Shown here: positions 24,701 to 28,206 of the stretch, in pieces
How the letters are laid out: the number at the start of each line of letters is the position of its first letter
Numbering within the stretch: position 1 is the stretch's first letter
Origin: a virus
DNA: 39,919 nt
IMG/VR virus record: IMGVR_UViG_3300025646_003104
Location: 1-39,919 of that record
Strand: one strand, 5' to 3'
Notes under the pieces: model-generated
What the model saw: only the letters and a program-made list of their open reading frames with translations
Told to the model about the DNA's origin: nothing
The model's database searches: none
Translations under genes and position numbers: made by a program

Positions 24701-26152
24701 GTATACTTTGTCGAGTCTGTTATTGACAGCACTACTGCGACCCTGAAAGATGCTACCGGAACACAAGTTACTGTTACAAATGCTTCTGGTAACTTAATCA
24801 CAATCGTAGGCGGCAATGATACGGCTAGAATCACAACTAGTGTGCCGCATGCATATGCAGACGATCAGTTAGCGGCTATCGACGGATGTGTTGGAGCAAG
24901 CGAACTTAACGGCAACAACTACTATGTTAAAGTTATTGACCAATATAGATTCGATATTTATACACAACCTTGGGACCCTGCTGTATCAGCAGTTAACTAT
25001 CCAGTAGTTGGTGTAACTGAATGGGTGTCAGGCGGATATACTTGGAGACAAGGCACGTTCTTTATCACAACTACGACTGCATCTGCTACTGCAACAAGTA
25101 CTAACTATATAACAGTAAACAGCACGGCTGATCTAGTAGCAAATACACCTGTGATCTTTACGCAACAAGGTCAAGAAGCAGGAGCAACACTATTAGGTGG
25201 TATCGAACAGGGCGTGACTTATTATGTCAAGCAGGTTATCAGTAATACTGAATTCACTATCGGCTTGACTCGGGACGCTACTACTGCGGTATCGCTAACT
25301 AACGATTCAGGCATCATGAATGTGACTCAATGGGAGCAAACAAATGTTGAAAGACTTTGGGTAACAGTAAATGGCTACAGAGTACCTAACAGCAAGTTAA
25401 GAATGCGTGAAGACAACGAAGTTAGCATCTTGACTGAAGTAATACCAGGTGACGTTGTGATCATTACTTCTATGATTCCTCACTCAACTCCTGACGAAGA
25501 AATCTACTTAGATATCGTCAACACAGCAGGTGAAGAATCTATCTATCGTGCAGATGTACATCAGTCTAGAACTTGGTTAACACAGCCTATCTATGACTTA
25601 AGCACATCAGTGTACGTATACGATGTCAACCAGATCACTGATCAGGTTGTACAAAATTTGACTGCACCTTCACCCGTAAACAATATCTATAGTATAGGCC
25701 TAACAGCAGATAAAAGATTGTTGACCGGTGTTAAAGTCGTAAATAATACGTTAGGAGTAACATTGGATCCAGATACTTATGAAGTGGTAATCGAAGAATT
25801 AAGCCCGATCTTAAAAATCACCAACAATAGTGATATCAATTCTGGTGATAGCTTGACTATTACATCACTAGTAGGTAATATTATCTACGTTAATGGAGAG
25901 CAGATCAGATTTACAACTGTAGAATTCAATACTAACTCTGTAACAGGATTGCAAAGAGGGGCTAATGGTACAGCACAGCAAGACTATATCCCTGTGTATA
26001 CTCCAGTACTCAGCTTATTAAGCAGTAACAAATTACCAGAAGTTTACTATGATCAAACTTGGAACTCTTATGTCTATAACACAGTTGACGGAGACCCATT
26101 GCAGATCAGTGAAACCGATGCCGCACAATTTCTACACACGGATATTACGTAA
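6734..26152 (+). CDS. Giant modular baseplate/tail protein, 6472 residues
   Basis: AAAGG at 6722-6726 lies seven bases before the ATG, and the frame runs 19.4 kb without interruption. The N-terminus contains FLPDIFKTSTNAQFLGATLD. Several segments resemble conserved parts of large aquatic T4-like phage tail proteins: LRGHDGSY near residue 1343, a YRPRDYLALVDL segment near 2062, WGRVFPGSD near 3186 and NEVKPYHVVIKDF near 3620. A seven-blade FG-GAP-like propeller spans about 2385-3076 and a seven-blade Asp-box propeller about 4846-5251. A module of 65-85 residues (pattern VNDPIxF, GG, tYYV, FTIS, GGs, LT, G-M) recurs at least thirteen times. Two GLQRGxNGT modules and two YQI modules are also duplicated. 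There is no transmembrane segment and few cysteines. It follows gp6 directly, where T4 has genes 7, 8 and 10-12, so it may replace or fuse several of them; this is inference. Whether it is cleaved after translation cannot be seen. Confidence 0.85.
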   Translation: MSHRIRTLDFLPDIFKTSTNAQFLGATLDQLVNPPKNQTLQGYVGSKFGYGINAKDYYVTEPTKTRTDYQLAPGVVFLKENQNTAQDFITYPGIIDALKLKGGVTTDNSKLFTSQFYSWDSFSNLDKLINYNQYYWLPDGPPAVTVASATVFNETDYVVTDTANAYNIRALGAASGSLNPTITLLRGGTYRFAVNQETQFWIQGVPGVTGLDGNKNTRDILGVSNNGANQGFVTFTVPNRNAQDDFIFPGNNTVDLISTKLFSEINGKTLSELGNIDGVTSLEGLTVMFYNTADANEIGFVSAYYDEADYDENLETPVIVAPVTLSINQTTTSTLVLASGDTSALVENQTVTFTQPDGLPLLGGLDVDTIYYVKDIISPTTFTISDTVAGSTKVLTADTGTMVANVNEGLFEEGFYTVVNENFYSISYVGDSADPTIRLLPAGNIPTEEKITVVYGSQFVGLEFYRNTLGQILEIPYLSSLLDTLYYQDGTNPNKVGVIRLIESNLTNTLNVEEDILGKQNFTSTNGVEFTNGLKVQFDGDVVPSSYLEGEYYVEGVGTSIELIPARDLVCPEDFTGSTYIPYDSLPYDIGRFDQELFIPVEPDYITIARNSINNNAWSRSNRWFHIDVINATAQYNEDPTITTTYATGRNKAKRPIIEFYPNLKLFDSGSAAKAPVDFIDTRTTNAFTRVANQQQYYPDIETYTTYTGVIASASSATTTTITIPTSGIFTTFQVGMYITDSTNVLPRNTQIDSIDVSGTNTILTVSWQDPATFSATTNSSIVGSDTTVNNYALFQGARIVFTQDTNPDVRNKIWVVGFSSFTFGSTPIITLTPAEDALVEENDQTVALRGYNYQGSTFWFDGTVWNEGQQKLTVNQAPLFDVFDENGISFGDAEYYAGTSFTGNKLFAYGIGSGTNDPILGFPVRYSNIDNVGDLSFDVSLNKDTFSYVTGTDPITQNVNTGYVYNYSDRTEFTRELGWQTAVAPSVQYQVFELEYQEATVPQFTCDVAVIPESESASWPRIQVYVNNQFVLPSQYTVTSTANSTVVTLSDEASPVGDQPIQILLLSNQVSKTAYYDIPINLNNNPFNEDLTQVNIGDIRSQYQNIFVNTPDITGTIFGSNNFRDLGNLVPYGTKIIQNSASLVLPGVFLRKSEHNIFDALQYNSHQYVQFKQILVNTVNNIDWEQRFSASYILDKALEQISANKTEGESFFWSDMLPSQAPYRSNSYTFANALQESVYPLTQIYNFDTANYTGVLVYLTRVVAGVQVTTQLVKDRDYVVSTTSPSLSVTVGLQPNDIITIKEYNQTYGSYVPNTPTKLGMYPSFVPEVVLDPNYSTPTYMLRGHDGSYTSLYGDYSPEYGLIDFRDQALLEFETRIYNNLKLSTEVPINAYEVLPGFFREGTYSNEDYLRIYSPYFLNWAGQNRINYKTQQGYTSTNEFVYNYTGSGNKLTNTPIYQGYWRGISEFFYGSLQPNIAPWEMLGFAEEPSWWQDRYGPAPYTSTNDILWGDIEAGIIWNNGDPITVDLLKRPGLSKILPVDAQGNLKSPLQAIVGQYTSNTFKREWKVGDIAPAELAYRRSSSYPFDLMKIFALTRPAEFFNLSVDLDNYKYNTEFNQYLVNNRSHLIINDIEVYGNGTAKTSYLNWIVDFEKQQGVDATTSITGLLDNLDVRLIYRLAGYSDKTFLKFFVEKGTPNSNNASLLIPDESYALLLHDNQPMDTIKFSAVVLQLTADGWRVYGNSQSQAYFTVDTPINNGVNTTITVDDASVKLPLNYTSTETEERLIPYGTQFYSTLEVATFLMGYGHWLERKGMVFDNIEYGMEINWEVMVKEFLFWAQTGWENGAILTLNPAAQNLKVFKESEIVQPLTIQQNNFILNQNLYPIALGDLAISRLDTEFNVKTLNSGDTMAYTQFNLSNFEHGVVFDNTTLFNDIIYNLITGLRQNRIFLRGTKTAEWNGTVFASGFILNQDNIQEWNVGTKYTKGMIVTYKNKYWTAIKVIEPSATFRELDWVVTDYDEIQKGLLPNSSTRCYEQTLYYNDNVANLEKDADQLSFSLIGYRPRDYLALVDLTDITQVNVYKNMIKNKGTPNAVSAFKGANLPQGGIDYDVYENWAILSGQFGGTLNGNFVDFRINEALLTGNPAIVSLTNGTPTPGAQQEVPTYGLFNYARPISDPNVLMTTDSEPTTKLYPTAGYVNYDDVKMASYFYSGLANAINNNAIRIPISAFYVRDYVWLANFKERWRVYTWKPVARVIGATPSGSETVITFDKPHGLKKLDPISLIQVDNEINGYYVVTRVNSITEVSINITTERTFSLDGSGLGLTFIDQRVAKPSEIETLDLNEAEFVKNTVWVDEGSNGGWTVYRKSINYQQLKELDRVDGQSFGSAVAYTDRMGYLIGDADAGKVYRYGFNPVTQNYEEDTGSLLTSGPSFGSKIAYSGNLFVISEPTGTPKLHIYTLNDTILTDDIIDYQPAISVASGVGTDIAISKDQNWIYASDPANVRVLAYRRERIPLNAGYFVTGQTYQITEVGTTDFKLIGAVDNKVGIIFVATGPGTGTGSADQITYNTTPYVIDGSADGAILADNFGFSVSTDYNGDTIAIGAPNFTGPGGLTNYGKGWIYSRLVQNVEVQYTSIPDLYQPLELAFTPTATTSNATAVSSNYITVASTTGMNVNDPVVFDGSDFGDSGISPYQVYYIEDIVGSTFSLKLSRSSTTVLALTDDPSITITAYVQSEPLLVSVNGTPVDDDNYAYVGSQLRYYTTVRAGDIVTISSNEFQLLQTVVSNSTDRVGVQLGYDNDMISSANEILFGAPGEIVVDGNFQEDGAVYRFTNGGAKYGTIIGANECLLTANRKLLINGFLVPLANGSNAATVASQINGIGITNVQATATDNKLIISVIDKNLSLVNERLLLQSPETATFTDLGIEVYTNTQVLTAPHAQTRTLFGNTIKFNEFDSVVISAPAGTRFAGTTFDFTDDENLDNDTVFDQNATRFVDQYPNAGAVYMYDYLANYNGSIADPGKFIYAQSCNSLDNNYGFQPMYGTALDFRNNQVVIGTPDLSFADVAGQINVYRNQTGVKDWAVYRESAPVVDIEKIQNSQIYSAETNQTLINLDYLDPMQNKMLGVIRQNIDYVDNIDPARYNADRNRTVSGKVWGSRNEGRLWFDTSNVRWLNYHQNDVVYNSKFWGRVFPGSDVAVYTWVTSNVPPGQYAGPGTVRSTTQFSVESTLNASNVSVPLYSFWVRNTDTINTKIGKTISDINLQIYIRNPRQSGIAYFAPLLPNTFALYNAGSYINANDSVFHVGFGTGQSDDVPHQEFSLIRTDYPDDFLPGLPKLGPQTQNNRPEGLYDRMLDSLAGVDEAGAVVPNPFLPKAVQSGVLARPRQSFFFDRLTGLKNFLQYANDILAQFPIAETRREATYLFATGEFYNTPDYWEYVNWWLPTNNPENQYNNNTKASLNVPVYADLAKLNVALNTLVKVTENGDGKWEMYRFDGAGVWTRVGLENGTIKFKTYLWDYAEGKIGFGDNFFDTSPFDEYPSEETRWIIRALNEQIYIDELVEYRNKSLIILFQYIESETDESQNYLPWLNKTSLIDVAHTIRELLPIENFQSDNQDFLEGYLNEVKPYHVVIKDFLFKYTGSDVYTGDVTDFDLPAQYNTAIQQYVTPELVYTGVDTTSEFSVTSPIWSTPDYSNWFNNYGVTITGQDNYQITTLASYITIGSTFLIVDNAQGFPINGTITIGDEQISYAFVDRALNVLGGLQRGINGTTPVTHIPGDDIYIDLPAVLLLDGGTGYTEPPKVTAYIDTFIYPEPRVEAQLEAVMSVDSVVSVRVIDPGEGYAVLPEIIIDPAQQIFFTNAEINSTLHTIKLFAPNLATGDIVRYQSDPTGATINRLVDGNWYYVNVLETVPTSIIALYPSYRDAVRQVNRIEFTAGTTDGNFVLNVGARATAISSSYPVRENNTTIRFDRTTFNSQVTDWEAGVFYGSFFAGSYFNSEKVASSSIGLESTQPPIDSILASAQGVVFEISQVENDHQVTWSSFVRRVSETVAANDVVRLNPYDESTGELNSSGSTIGFYVGMPIKFTGAVIGGIVADQVYYVDSIVNITDFTISETAGGSTFALSNATATSAGMSCLVGEVVDTAVLTLNYPGIITATATTKDINTVTIPQSVIGTGGTDGFYIGIPLFFTGDVFGGIIENDVYYVTTVVDSENVTISAEPDPLTATVSATTSGTNIVTVDDTTGFSVNDPIIFNTMVDGSSNPINSYGGIDSGALYYVNEIVSLTELKISTQVNNVPVTLTDVTTGSALLTNQKDTLDLTNATGTMAMNVSLPVSPGQINGQLFSLYDTSAFYTDINSGVLTDALVRTAYATIAGDAIEGTDNRIALSMQDKGTYNFYVNMPVVFNTTQGGITSGTVYYVIEFSDPDDQSTFIEVDCSGTSSSTNRITCLDTSSLWVNMPIIFSGVGLGGIVIGTEYYIKTIDSATQFTITDVAGGSVVSLTTDNGPMTGTGNPFIKVSTTPGGSAVTLTDTNTAMTMTQTPQTTAEFDIGFILGGYRAVISNAGSGYAVTNTITISGNEVGGTSPANDVTLVVNTIDSNGAITSLIIEGDPEDTVYQYYFKVRTPDTVEVYSDPRMTVPVSGIDFPFNGFTTANVTDCTSGTDTITLDSVAGFNDNDAIVFMGTLPNNSIDVEIGETYYIIDIDTITNEIQVSDTPNGSAVNVVTTLALTNLTISKAGSFAFLPEPFYFTQSIVKYLNRVYRCIISNNDTEFVLGKWEELDSGDRVLNALDRVEGYYQPTANMPGFDLTQLFEGIIYPNSVYYGNAFAPEDQFTLDTELQDQPFYPTGVSITSILWNDQYFLSPANLENYSGVIRSATGQSWSINKVSNAPINVTDIVEGNGLYVMTSTNTATPVFRSNDGVTWTTNGWFTPYDALPYDTNPYDSTALSIAAISLRSVDYGNGFFVAAGRGIVQSSDTYVWTERKAYDPVFDVTLYGVKYCVTSGYTGFVAVGKGKRYEYSSGVTELVDTNIVAYSFDDEGQFWQDGPSATPLGFYGIESDGTYMLAVGEDGIIYQSNNGGNWVGLREVGCVSVNEPLDILNVISTEGFASGASVSVTDSFAGLTAGDTYYVDVISSTQVKLYTDAGLSSLVTLTADTIPLQARLYHKDPTLQHTLLDIKYANSIWMAVGEDGQIQTSSDRVNWTQQTSGTVKTLRGITFNQDESLWVVVGDDNTIIQSDDDGITWTSSSFFTVQQPIYDVQGAEFPYGYGPEELVPGLIKDNLTMTVTTRPGTNWDVTQYSHTGYNVASVVLYPQEEFQTVYSFEEILQHPAQISLQVIDPATELGTGLATSEYTVDWPNKIITLDSPLQFSPMQALRIDVYEVGNGNQLVKACSDTYPIREMEETGFDDIYLNCNYSASIFQGSGVIRTGSHSIEVEAIATDANGDTITFVDVSNFVANDPITFQGVVFGGIADETTYYVKTISTATNSITVSETYNTLTGLAGPTKALTTATGSMICNIQTGTGTVWTDPVVNHNGQRLVLGKTNTISRTKASNNAITTGTTAGLIVGSRIIFAANMFGSDITPNQYYYINSIVDGNEFTISETLGGPTLTLSDASGISSYVTNDYAIGIQPNGQQAKLVLAAPGSYNNEDDYFVFSLFGETAGTQYGYTLPEIAEFTGDGSTSSFTLPNFCGDDNPTHAIVEIDGLRQTISRYTINSGSNTILFNSPPANGAKISVLTYNNTERQYFTSQYGISGISGGAFTAITVTDTVHSEVPYDAGDYDATSAETPYTSETVVAGSFVPDVVYQISDLGTTTDWNVVAGTSGITYNVGDIFTAVDAGSGDGEADTVISALDELYDYLVCTDTSTLVVDEPIVFSSPALGGLTGGFTYYVLQIINSTVFTISTTPGGTPVTVTDDTGSMTGTSNAITVAPISNILTEINNPLAETRATATSSTGNEITFNSTTGFIVDQTVILKGTGFGNLVPGTVYFVESVIDSTTATLKDATGTQVTVTNASGNLITIVGGNDTARITTSVPHAYADDQLAAIDGCVGASELNGNNYYVKVIDQYRFDIYTQPWDPAVSAVNYPVVGVTEWVSGGYTWRQGTFFITTTTASATATSTNYITVNSTADLVANTPVIFTQQGQEAGATLLGGIEQGVTYYVKQVISNTEFTIGLTRDATTAVSLTNDSGIMNVTQWEQTNVERLWVTVNGYRVPNSKLRMREDNEVSILTEVIPGDVVIITSMIPHSTPDEEIYLDIVNTAGEESIYRADVHQSRTWLTQPIYDLSTSVYVYDVNQITDQVVQNLTAPSPVNNIYSIGLTADKRLLTGVKVVNNTLGVTLDPDTYEVVIEELSPILKITNNSDINSGDSLTITSLVGNIIYVNGEQIRFTTVEFNTNSVTGLQRGANGTAQQDYIPVYTPVLSLLSSNKLPEVYYDQTWNSYVYNTVDGDPLQISETDAAQFLHTDIT
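7750..7960 (+). repeat. VNDPI-type module, N-terminal single copy
   Basis: Within the giant protein, this copy reads LVENQTVTFTQ, then LLGGLDVDTIYYVKDI, then TFTISDTVAGSTKVL and TGTM. It shares the spacing of YYV, FTIS, GS and G-M with the copies far downstream and lies about 11 kb from the main arrays. Confidence 0.7.
12661..12780 (+). other. Possible carbohydrate-binding-like segment in the giant protein
   Basis: The encoded WNVGTKYTKGMIVTYKNKYW, followed by TAIKV and a later DWVV, has the W-x-Y-x-G-x-V-x-Y-x-Y-x-A spacing of small chitin- or cellulose-binding modules (CBM5/12 type). A looser relative, SIVKYLNRVYRCIISNNDTE, is near 20980-21060. The similarity is by pattern only, so sugar binding is a guess. 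Confidence 0.35.
14279..14430 (+). repeat. YQI module, copy 1
   Basis: It encodes TGQTYQITEVGTTDFKLIGA, then VGIIFVATGPGTGTGSA. A second copy with the same order of motifs lies at 24127-24290. This copy interrupts the FG-GAP propeller between blades 3 and 4. Confidence 0.65.
14680..14925 (+). repeat. VNDPI-type module inserted in the FG-GAP propeller
   Basis: The copy encodes NYITVASTTGMNVNDPVVFD, YQVYYIEDIVGSTFSLKLS and VLALTDDP. It falls between propeller blades 4 and 5, so the module appears to have been inserted into a surface loop of an existing fold. Confidence 0.65.
17860..18070 (+). repeat. GLQRG module, copy 1
   Basis: It encodes TITIGDEQISYAFVD, then GGLQRGINGTTPVTHIPGD. The partner at 25800-26020 has IIYVNGEQIRFTTVE and GLQRGANGTAQQDYIP. 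The shared I-x-x-x-x-EQI, GLQRG-x-NGT and H/Y-IP marks show a duplicated domain of about 70 residues. Confidence 0.7.
18930..20930 (+). repeat. Main array of VNDPI-type modules, first cluster (six copies)
   Basis: Six copies lie near 18930-19130, 19180-19400, 19400-19660, 19830-20035, 20040-20260 and 20690-20930. Clear marks are VGMPIKFTGAVIGGI, IGIPLFFTGDVFGGI, VNDPIIF, VNMPVVF, VNMPIIFSGVGLGGI and DNDAIVFMGT. Each is followed by YYV or YYI and most by a TIS- or ITD-type strand. The copies are strongly diverged, which points to old duplications kept by function rather than recent slippage. Confidence 0.8.
21270..22485 (+). other. Seven-blade Asp-box (BNR-like) propeller in the giant protein
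   Basis: Seven units can be read, about residues 4846-5251. They include VTDIVEGNGLYVM, LRSVDYGNGFFVAAGRG, FYGIESDGTYMLAVGEDG, LLDIKYANSIWMAVGEDG and LRGITFNQDESLWVVVGDD. Asp-box turns follow as RSNDGVTWTT, QSSDTYVWTE, QSNNGGNWVG, TSSDRVNWTQ and QSDDDGITWTS. This is the sialidase/YCF48-type S-x-D-x-G-x-x-W motif, which usually marks blade turns and does not by itself mean an enzyme. A VNDPI-type module is inserted between blades 5 and 6 at about 21990-22215. Confidence 0.7.
21990..22215 (+). repeat. VNDPI-type module inserted in the Asp-box propeller
   Basis: It encodes VISTEGFASGASVSVTD, GLTAGDTYYVDVISS and VKLYTDAGLSSLVTLT. The motif order matches the other copies although VNDPI itself is degraded. 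It separates propeller blades 5 and 6. Confidence 0.55.
23040..25335 (+). repeat. VNDPI-type modules, second cluster (five copies)
   Basis: Copies lie near 23040-23290, 23380-23610, 24300-24530, 24580-24810 and 25070-25335. They show VANDPITFQGVVFGGI, VGSRIIFAANMFG, VDEPIVFSSPALGGL, VDQTVILKGTGFGNL and VANTPVIFTQQ. These are followed by TYYVKTI, YYYINSIVDGNEFTIS, TYYVLQIINSTVFTIS, VYFVESVID and TYYVKQVISNTEFTI. Non-repeat sequence separates some of the copies, unlike the first cluster. Confidence 0.78.
24127..24290 (+). repeat. YQI module, copy 2
   Basis: It encodes PDVVYQISDLGTTTDWNVVA, then VGDIFTAVDAGSGDGEAD. It matches the copy at 14279-14430 in YQI, LGTT or VGTT, VG-IF and the closing Gly-rich GSGDG. 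Confidence 0.65.
25800..26020 (+). repeat. GLQRG module, copy 2
   Basis: This is the partner of the 17860-18070 module and lies close to the C-terminus of the giant protein. After it only about 45 residues remain, ending in a hydrophilic tail. Confidence 0.7.
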
Positions 26153-26317
26153 ATGATAAATAAAGAAATGAAGGAAACTAAATCAGAAAAAGACAGCCAA
26201 AATTCTAAGGATACTAAGAAACCAAACGAATTGGGCGGTGTATATTTTTCATCAAGTATAAAGATTTCGGATCCAGAGACAAACGAAGTATTAGTTCATG
26301 TACGAGGGGATAATTAA
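26153..26317 (+). CDS. 54-residue mini-protein resembling the N-terminus of the next gene
   Basis: The ATG follows the giant gene's TAA immediately, and the TAA at 26315-26317 overlaps the ATG of the next gene by one base. The first 26 residues are charged and Lys/Ser-rich. The rest, with IKISDPETNEVLVHVRGDN, matches LKITDPNTGEVLVDKHNAI of the following protein, so it looks like a duplicated and truncated copy. No clear Shine-Dalgarno sequence precedes the first ATG. Another in-frame ATG (residue 6) is at 26168, and a late-promoter octamer overlaps codons 1-4. It may be a real small protein, a leader for translational coupling, or a decayed duplicate. Confidence 0.5.
   Translation: MINKEMKETKSEKDSQNSKDTKKPNELGGVYFSSSIKISDPETNEVLVHVRGDN
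26155..26162 (+). promoter_or_regulatory. T4-type late promoter octamer after the giant gene
   Basis: GATAAATA occurs just after the stop of the giant gene. A start about six bases downstream falls at the second ATG of the mini-gene (26168). A transcript from here could therefore serve that shorter version leaderless, or carry a leader of about 150 bases for the gene at 26317. Confidence 0.55.
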
Positions 26318-26937
26318 TGTCAGTCGATCAACCTATTATTAAACTAGAAGGCTTTTTAAAGATCACTGATCCCAACACAGGCGAAGTCTTAGTAGATAAG
26401 CATAATGCTATCAACTATGAAAATATGTCTGAAGCGATTGCTGATACTCTTTCCTCTAGAGGTTATGGTGAAATCTATCAGATGGCTTTTGGTAACGGGG
26501 GCGCATCAGTAGACGAGACAGGTGTGATTACATACTTGCCACCAAATACTACAGGACAGAATGCGGCATTATATAATCAGACATACGCTAAAATCGTAGA
26601 TGATACTTCTGTTTTTAACTTAGATCCAACAAGAAATAAAATGACTGTGTTTCACACAACAGGACGTGTATACACAGATATATTAGTACAGTGCTTGCTA
26701 GATTATGGCGAGCCTGCAGGGCAAGCGGCTTTTGATAACAGTACGCAAACAGACTCTAACTTCATTTTTGATGAGCTGGGTCTATTGGCAAATTATGGTA
26801 CAGACAGCAACGGAAACGTGATTACACGACTATTAACTCATGTGATCTTTCACCCGGTTCAAAAGTCACTAAATAGACAGATACAGATAGATTATACGGT
26901 TAGGATTCAATCGCTAACCAACTTAGTTACAATTTAA
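26317..26937 (+). CDS. Phage tail/baseplate-associated protein of unknown role
   Basis: The product has 206 residues and no recognised enzymatic motif. It opens with IIKLEGFLKITDPNTGEVLV and HNAINYENMSEAIADTLS, then MAFGNGGASVD, and ends in a beta-rich region (QIQIDYTVRIQSL). The sequence style and its place between the giant tail protein and fibre genes indicate a virion structural component. The start codon overlaps the stop of the 54-residue mini-gene, so the two are probably translationally coupled. The first 25 residues are duplicated in that mini-gene. A late promoter for the next gene begins directly at its TAA. Confidence 0.7.
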   Translation: MSVDQPIIKLEGFLKITDPNTGEVLVDKHNAINYENMSEAIADTLSSRGYGEIYQMAFGNGGASVDETGVITYLPPNTTGQNAALYNQTYAKIVDDTSVFNLDPTRNKMTVFHTTGRVYTDILVQCLLDYGEPAGQAAFDNSTQTDSNFIFDELGLLANYGTDSNGNVITRLLTHVIFHPVQKSLNRQIQIDYTVRIQSLTNLVTI

Positions 26938-26945
26938 GATAAATA
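26938..26945 (+). promoter_or_regulatory. T4-type late promoter octamer before the fibre gene
   Basis: GATAAATA begins at the base after the preceding TAA stop. A start about six bases downstream leaves a leader containing GGAG at 26954-26957, ten bases before the ATG at 26968. This is the best-formed promoter plus ribosome-site pair in the window. Confidence 0.68.
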
Positions 26946-26967
26946 ATATTAACGGAGTGACTTTAAA

Positions 26968-28191
26968 ATGGCATACACAATTGTAAAAAGCGATGGTACA
27001 GTACTAACGACCATCTCTGACGGTACTATCAATACAACGAGTACCTCTCTTGGCTTACCAGGTCGAAATTATGCGGGGTATGGACAAACGTTCGATACTA
27101 ACTATGTACATATCATCGAAAATTTCGCGGATAGCACTCCTCCTGCAAATCCTCTAAGAGGTCAGCTTTGGTATGACACAGGTGATTCGACTGTAAAAGT
27201 ATGCCCTACAGACGGAGAAACTAACGCTCTAGCATGGTTGTCACTCACTTCTACAAGCTCAGGCGGTAACACAACATTCGGCTCCGTTAGTGTAACAGGT
27301 AATCTTGCATCAAACAATCTATCAGCAACTAATACAGTAACAGCAAATGCTTTCACAGCTGGTTATTTGACTATCTCTGCAAACGCAACAATCGCAAACG
27401 CAGATATCACTTCCGCAACTATTGGTACATTAACAACAACAGATATCACTACTGGTTCAGCTACAACACCCGGTAATATTACAGGTATCTGGACTGTAAC
27501 AGGTAATACTGGTAACAATGCAAGTGCATTGTTGTTAGAGACAGGTGGTATTTACATTAGTAACTCAGCAGGAGCTAACTTATATGGTATCAGAACTGAC
27601 AAATATATGTACGCAAATGGTACTCCAGTCAGTTTCGCAGGTACTTATAGCAACTCTAACGTTGCTAGTTACTTACCAACATATGGTGGTAACATCTTAA
27701 CAGTTCAAACACAAGCAACTGTTCTTACAACAGGTGCTAACACAACAGCAGGTACAGTAACAGGTAACTGGTCACTATCAACAGGCTCACGCTTAACAGC
27801 AACATACGCTGACTTAGCGGAACGTTTTGAATCAGATCAAGCATACGAGCCAGGTACTGTAGTAGAACTCGGCGGTCCTGCAGAAATTACTGCTGTTAAA
27901 TTCGAATTAAGTGAAGACGTTTTCGGTGTCGTATCAGACAATATGGCGTTCTTGATGAATAATGGTGCAGGTGACGATATAACTCACCCTGCAGTAGCAA
28001 TGACCGGTCGTGTGCGTGTTAAGTGCAAAGGTCAAGTACGTAAAGGTCAACGTCTAGTAAGCGCCGGCGAAGGTTATGCAAGAGCCGCAAAAGACGGTGA
28101 AGCAACAGCATTTAACGTGATCGGTAGAGCATTACAAGATAAAACGAGTGAAGACTTTGGCGTAGTCGAAGCAATCGTCACAATTAAATAA
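26968..28191 (+). CDS. Tail-fibre-like protein with C-terminal chaperone/protease-like domain
   Basis: The product has 407 residues. The N-terminal 80 residues include GLPGRNYAGYGQTFDTNY and NPLRGQLWYDT, a motif common in phage fibre proteins that attach to the tail. The middle, about 95-265, is Thr/Asn/Gly-rich and repetitive (VTGNLASNNLSATNTVTANA), as expected for a trimeric beta-helical shaft. The C-terminal part begins with YADLAERFESDQAYEPGTVV and continues with GVVSDNMAFLMN and VAMTGRVRVKCKGQVRKGQ. This resembles the intramolecular chaperone or Peptidase_G2-like end domains of fibres, which assist trimer folding and may be cut off. No catalytic residues can be assigned with certainty. 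It has its own late promoter and a GGAG ribosome site. Confidence 0.75.
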   Translation: MAYTIVKSDGTVLTTISDGTINTTSTSLGLPGRNYAGYGQTFDTNYVHIIENFADSTPPANPLRGQLWYDTGDSTVKVCPTDGETNALAWLSLTSTSSGGNTTFGSVSVTGNLASNNLSATNTVTANAFTAGYLTISANATIANADITSATIGTLTTTDITTGSATTPGNITGIWTVTGNTGNNASALLLETGGIYISNSAGANLYGIRTDKYMYANGTPVSFAGTYSNSNVASYLPTYGGNILTVQTQATVLTTGANTTAGTVTGNWSLSTGSRLTATYADLAERFESDQAYEPGTVVELGGPAEITAVKFELSEDVFGVVSDNMAFLMNNGAGDDITHPAVAMTGRVRVKCKGQVRKGQRLVSAGEGYARAAKDGEATAFNVIGRALQDKTSEDFGVVEAIVTIK

Positions 28192-28206
28192 TAGGAATAG
28201 CAAAAG

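Noticed and set aside
26930-26970. A third promoter-in-hairpin around the 26938 octamer
   Set aside because: Only short AT-rich pairing with a bulge and a mismatch can be drawn, and the GGAG ribosome site stays in the loop, so it would not be hidden.
28183-28190. ATTAAATA before the gene at 28207 as a further late promoter
   Set aside because: It differs from the consensus at two positions and overlaps the last codons of the previous gene; too weak to call.
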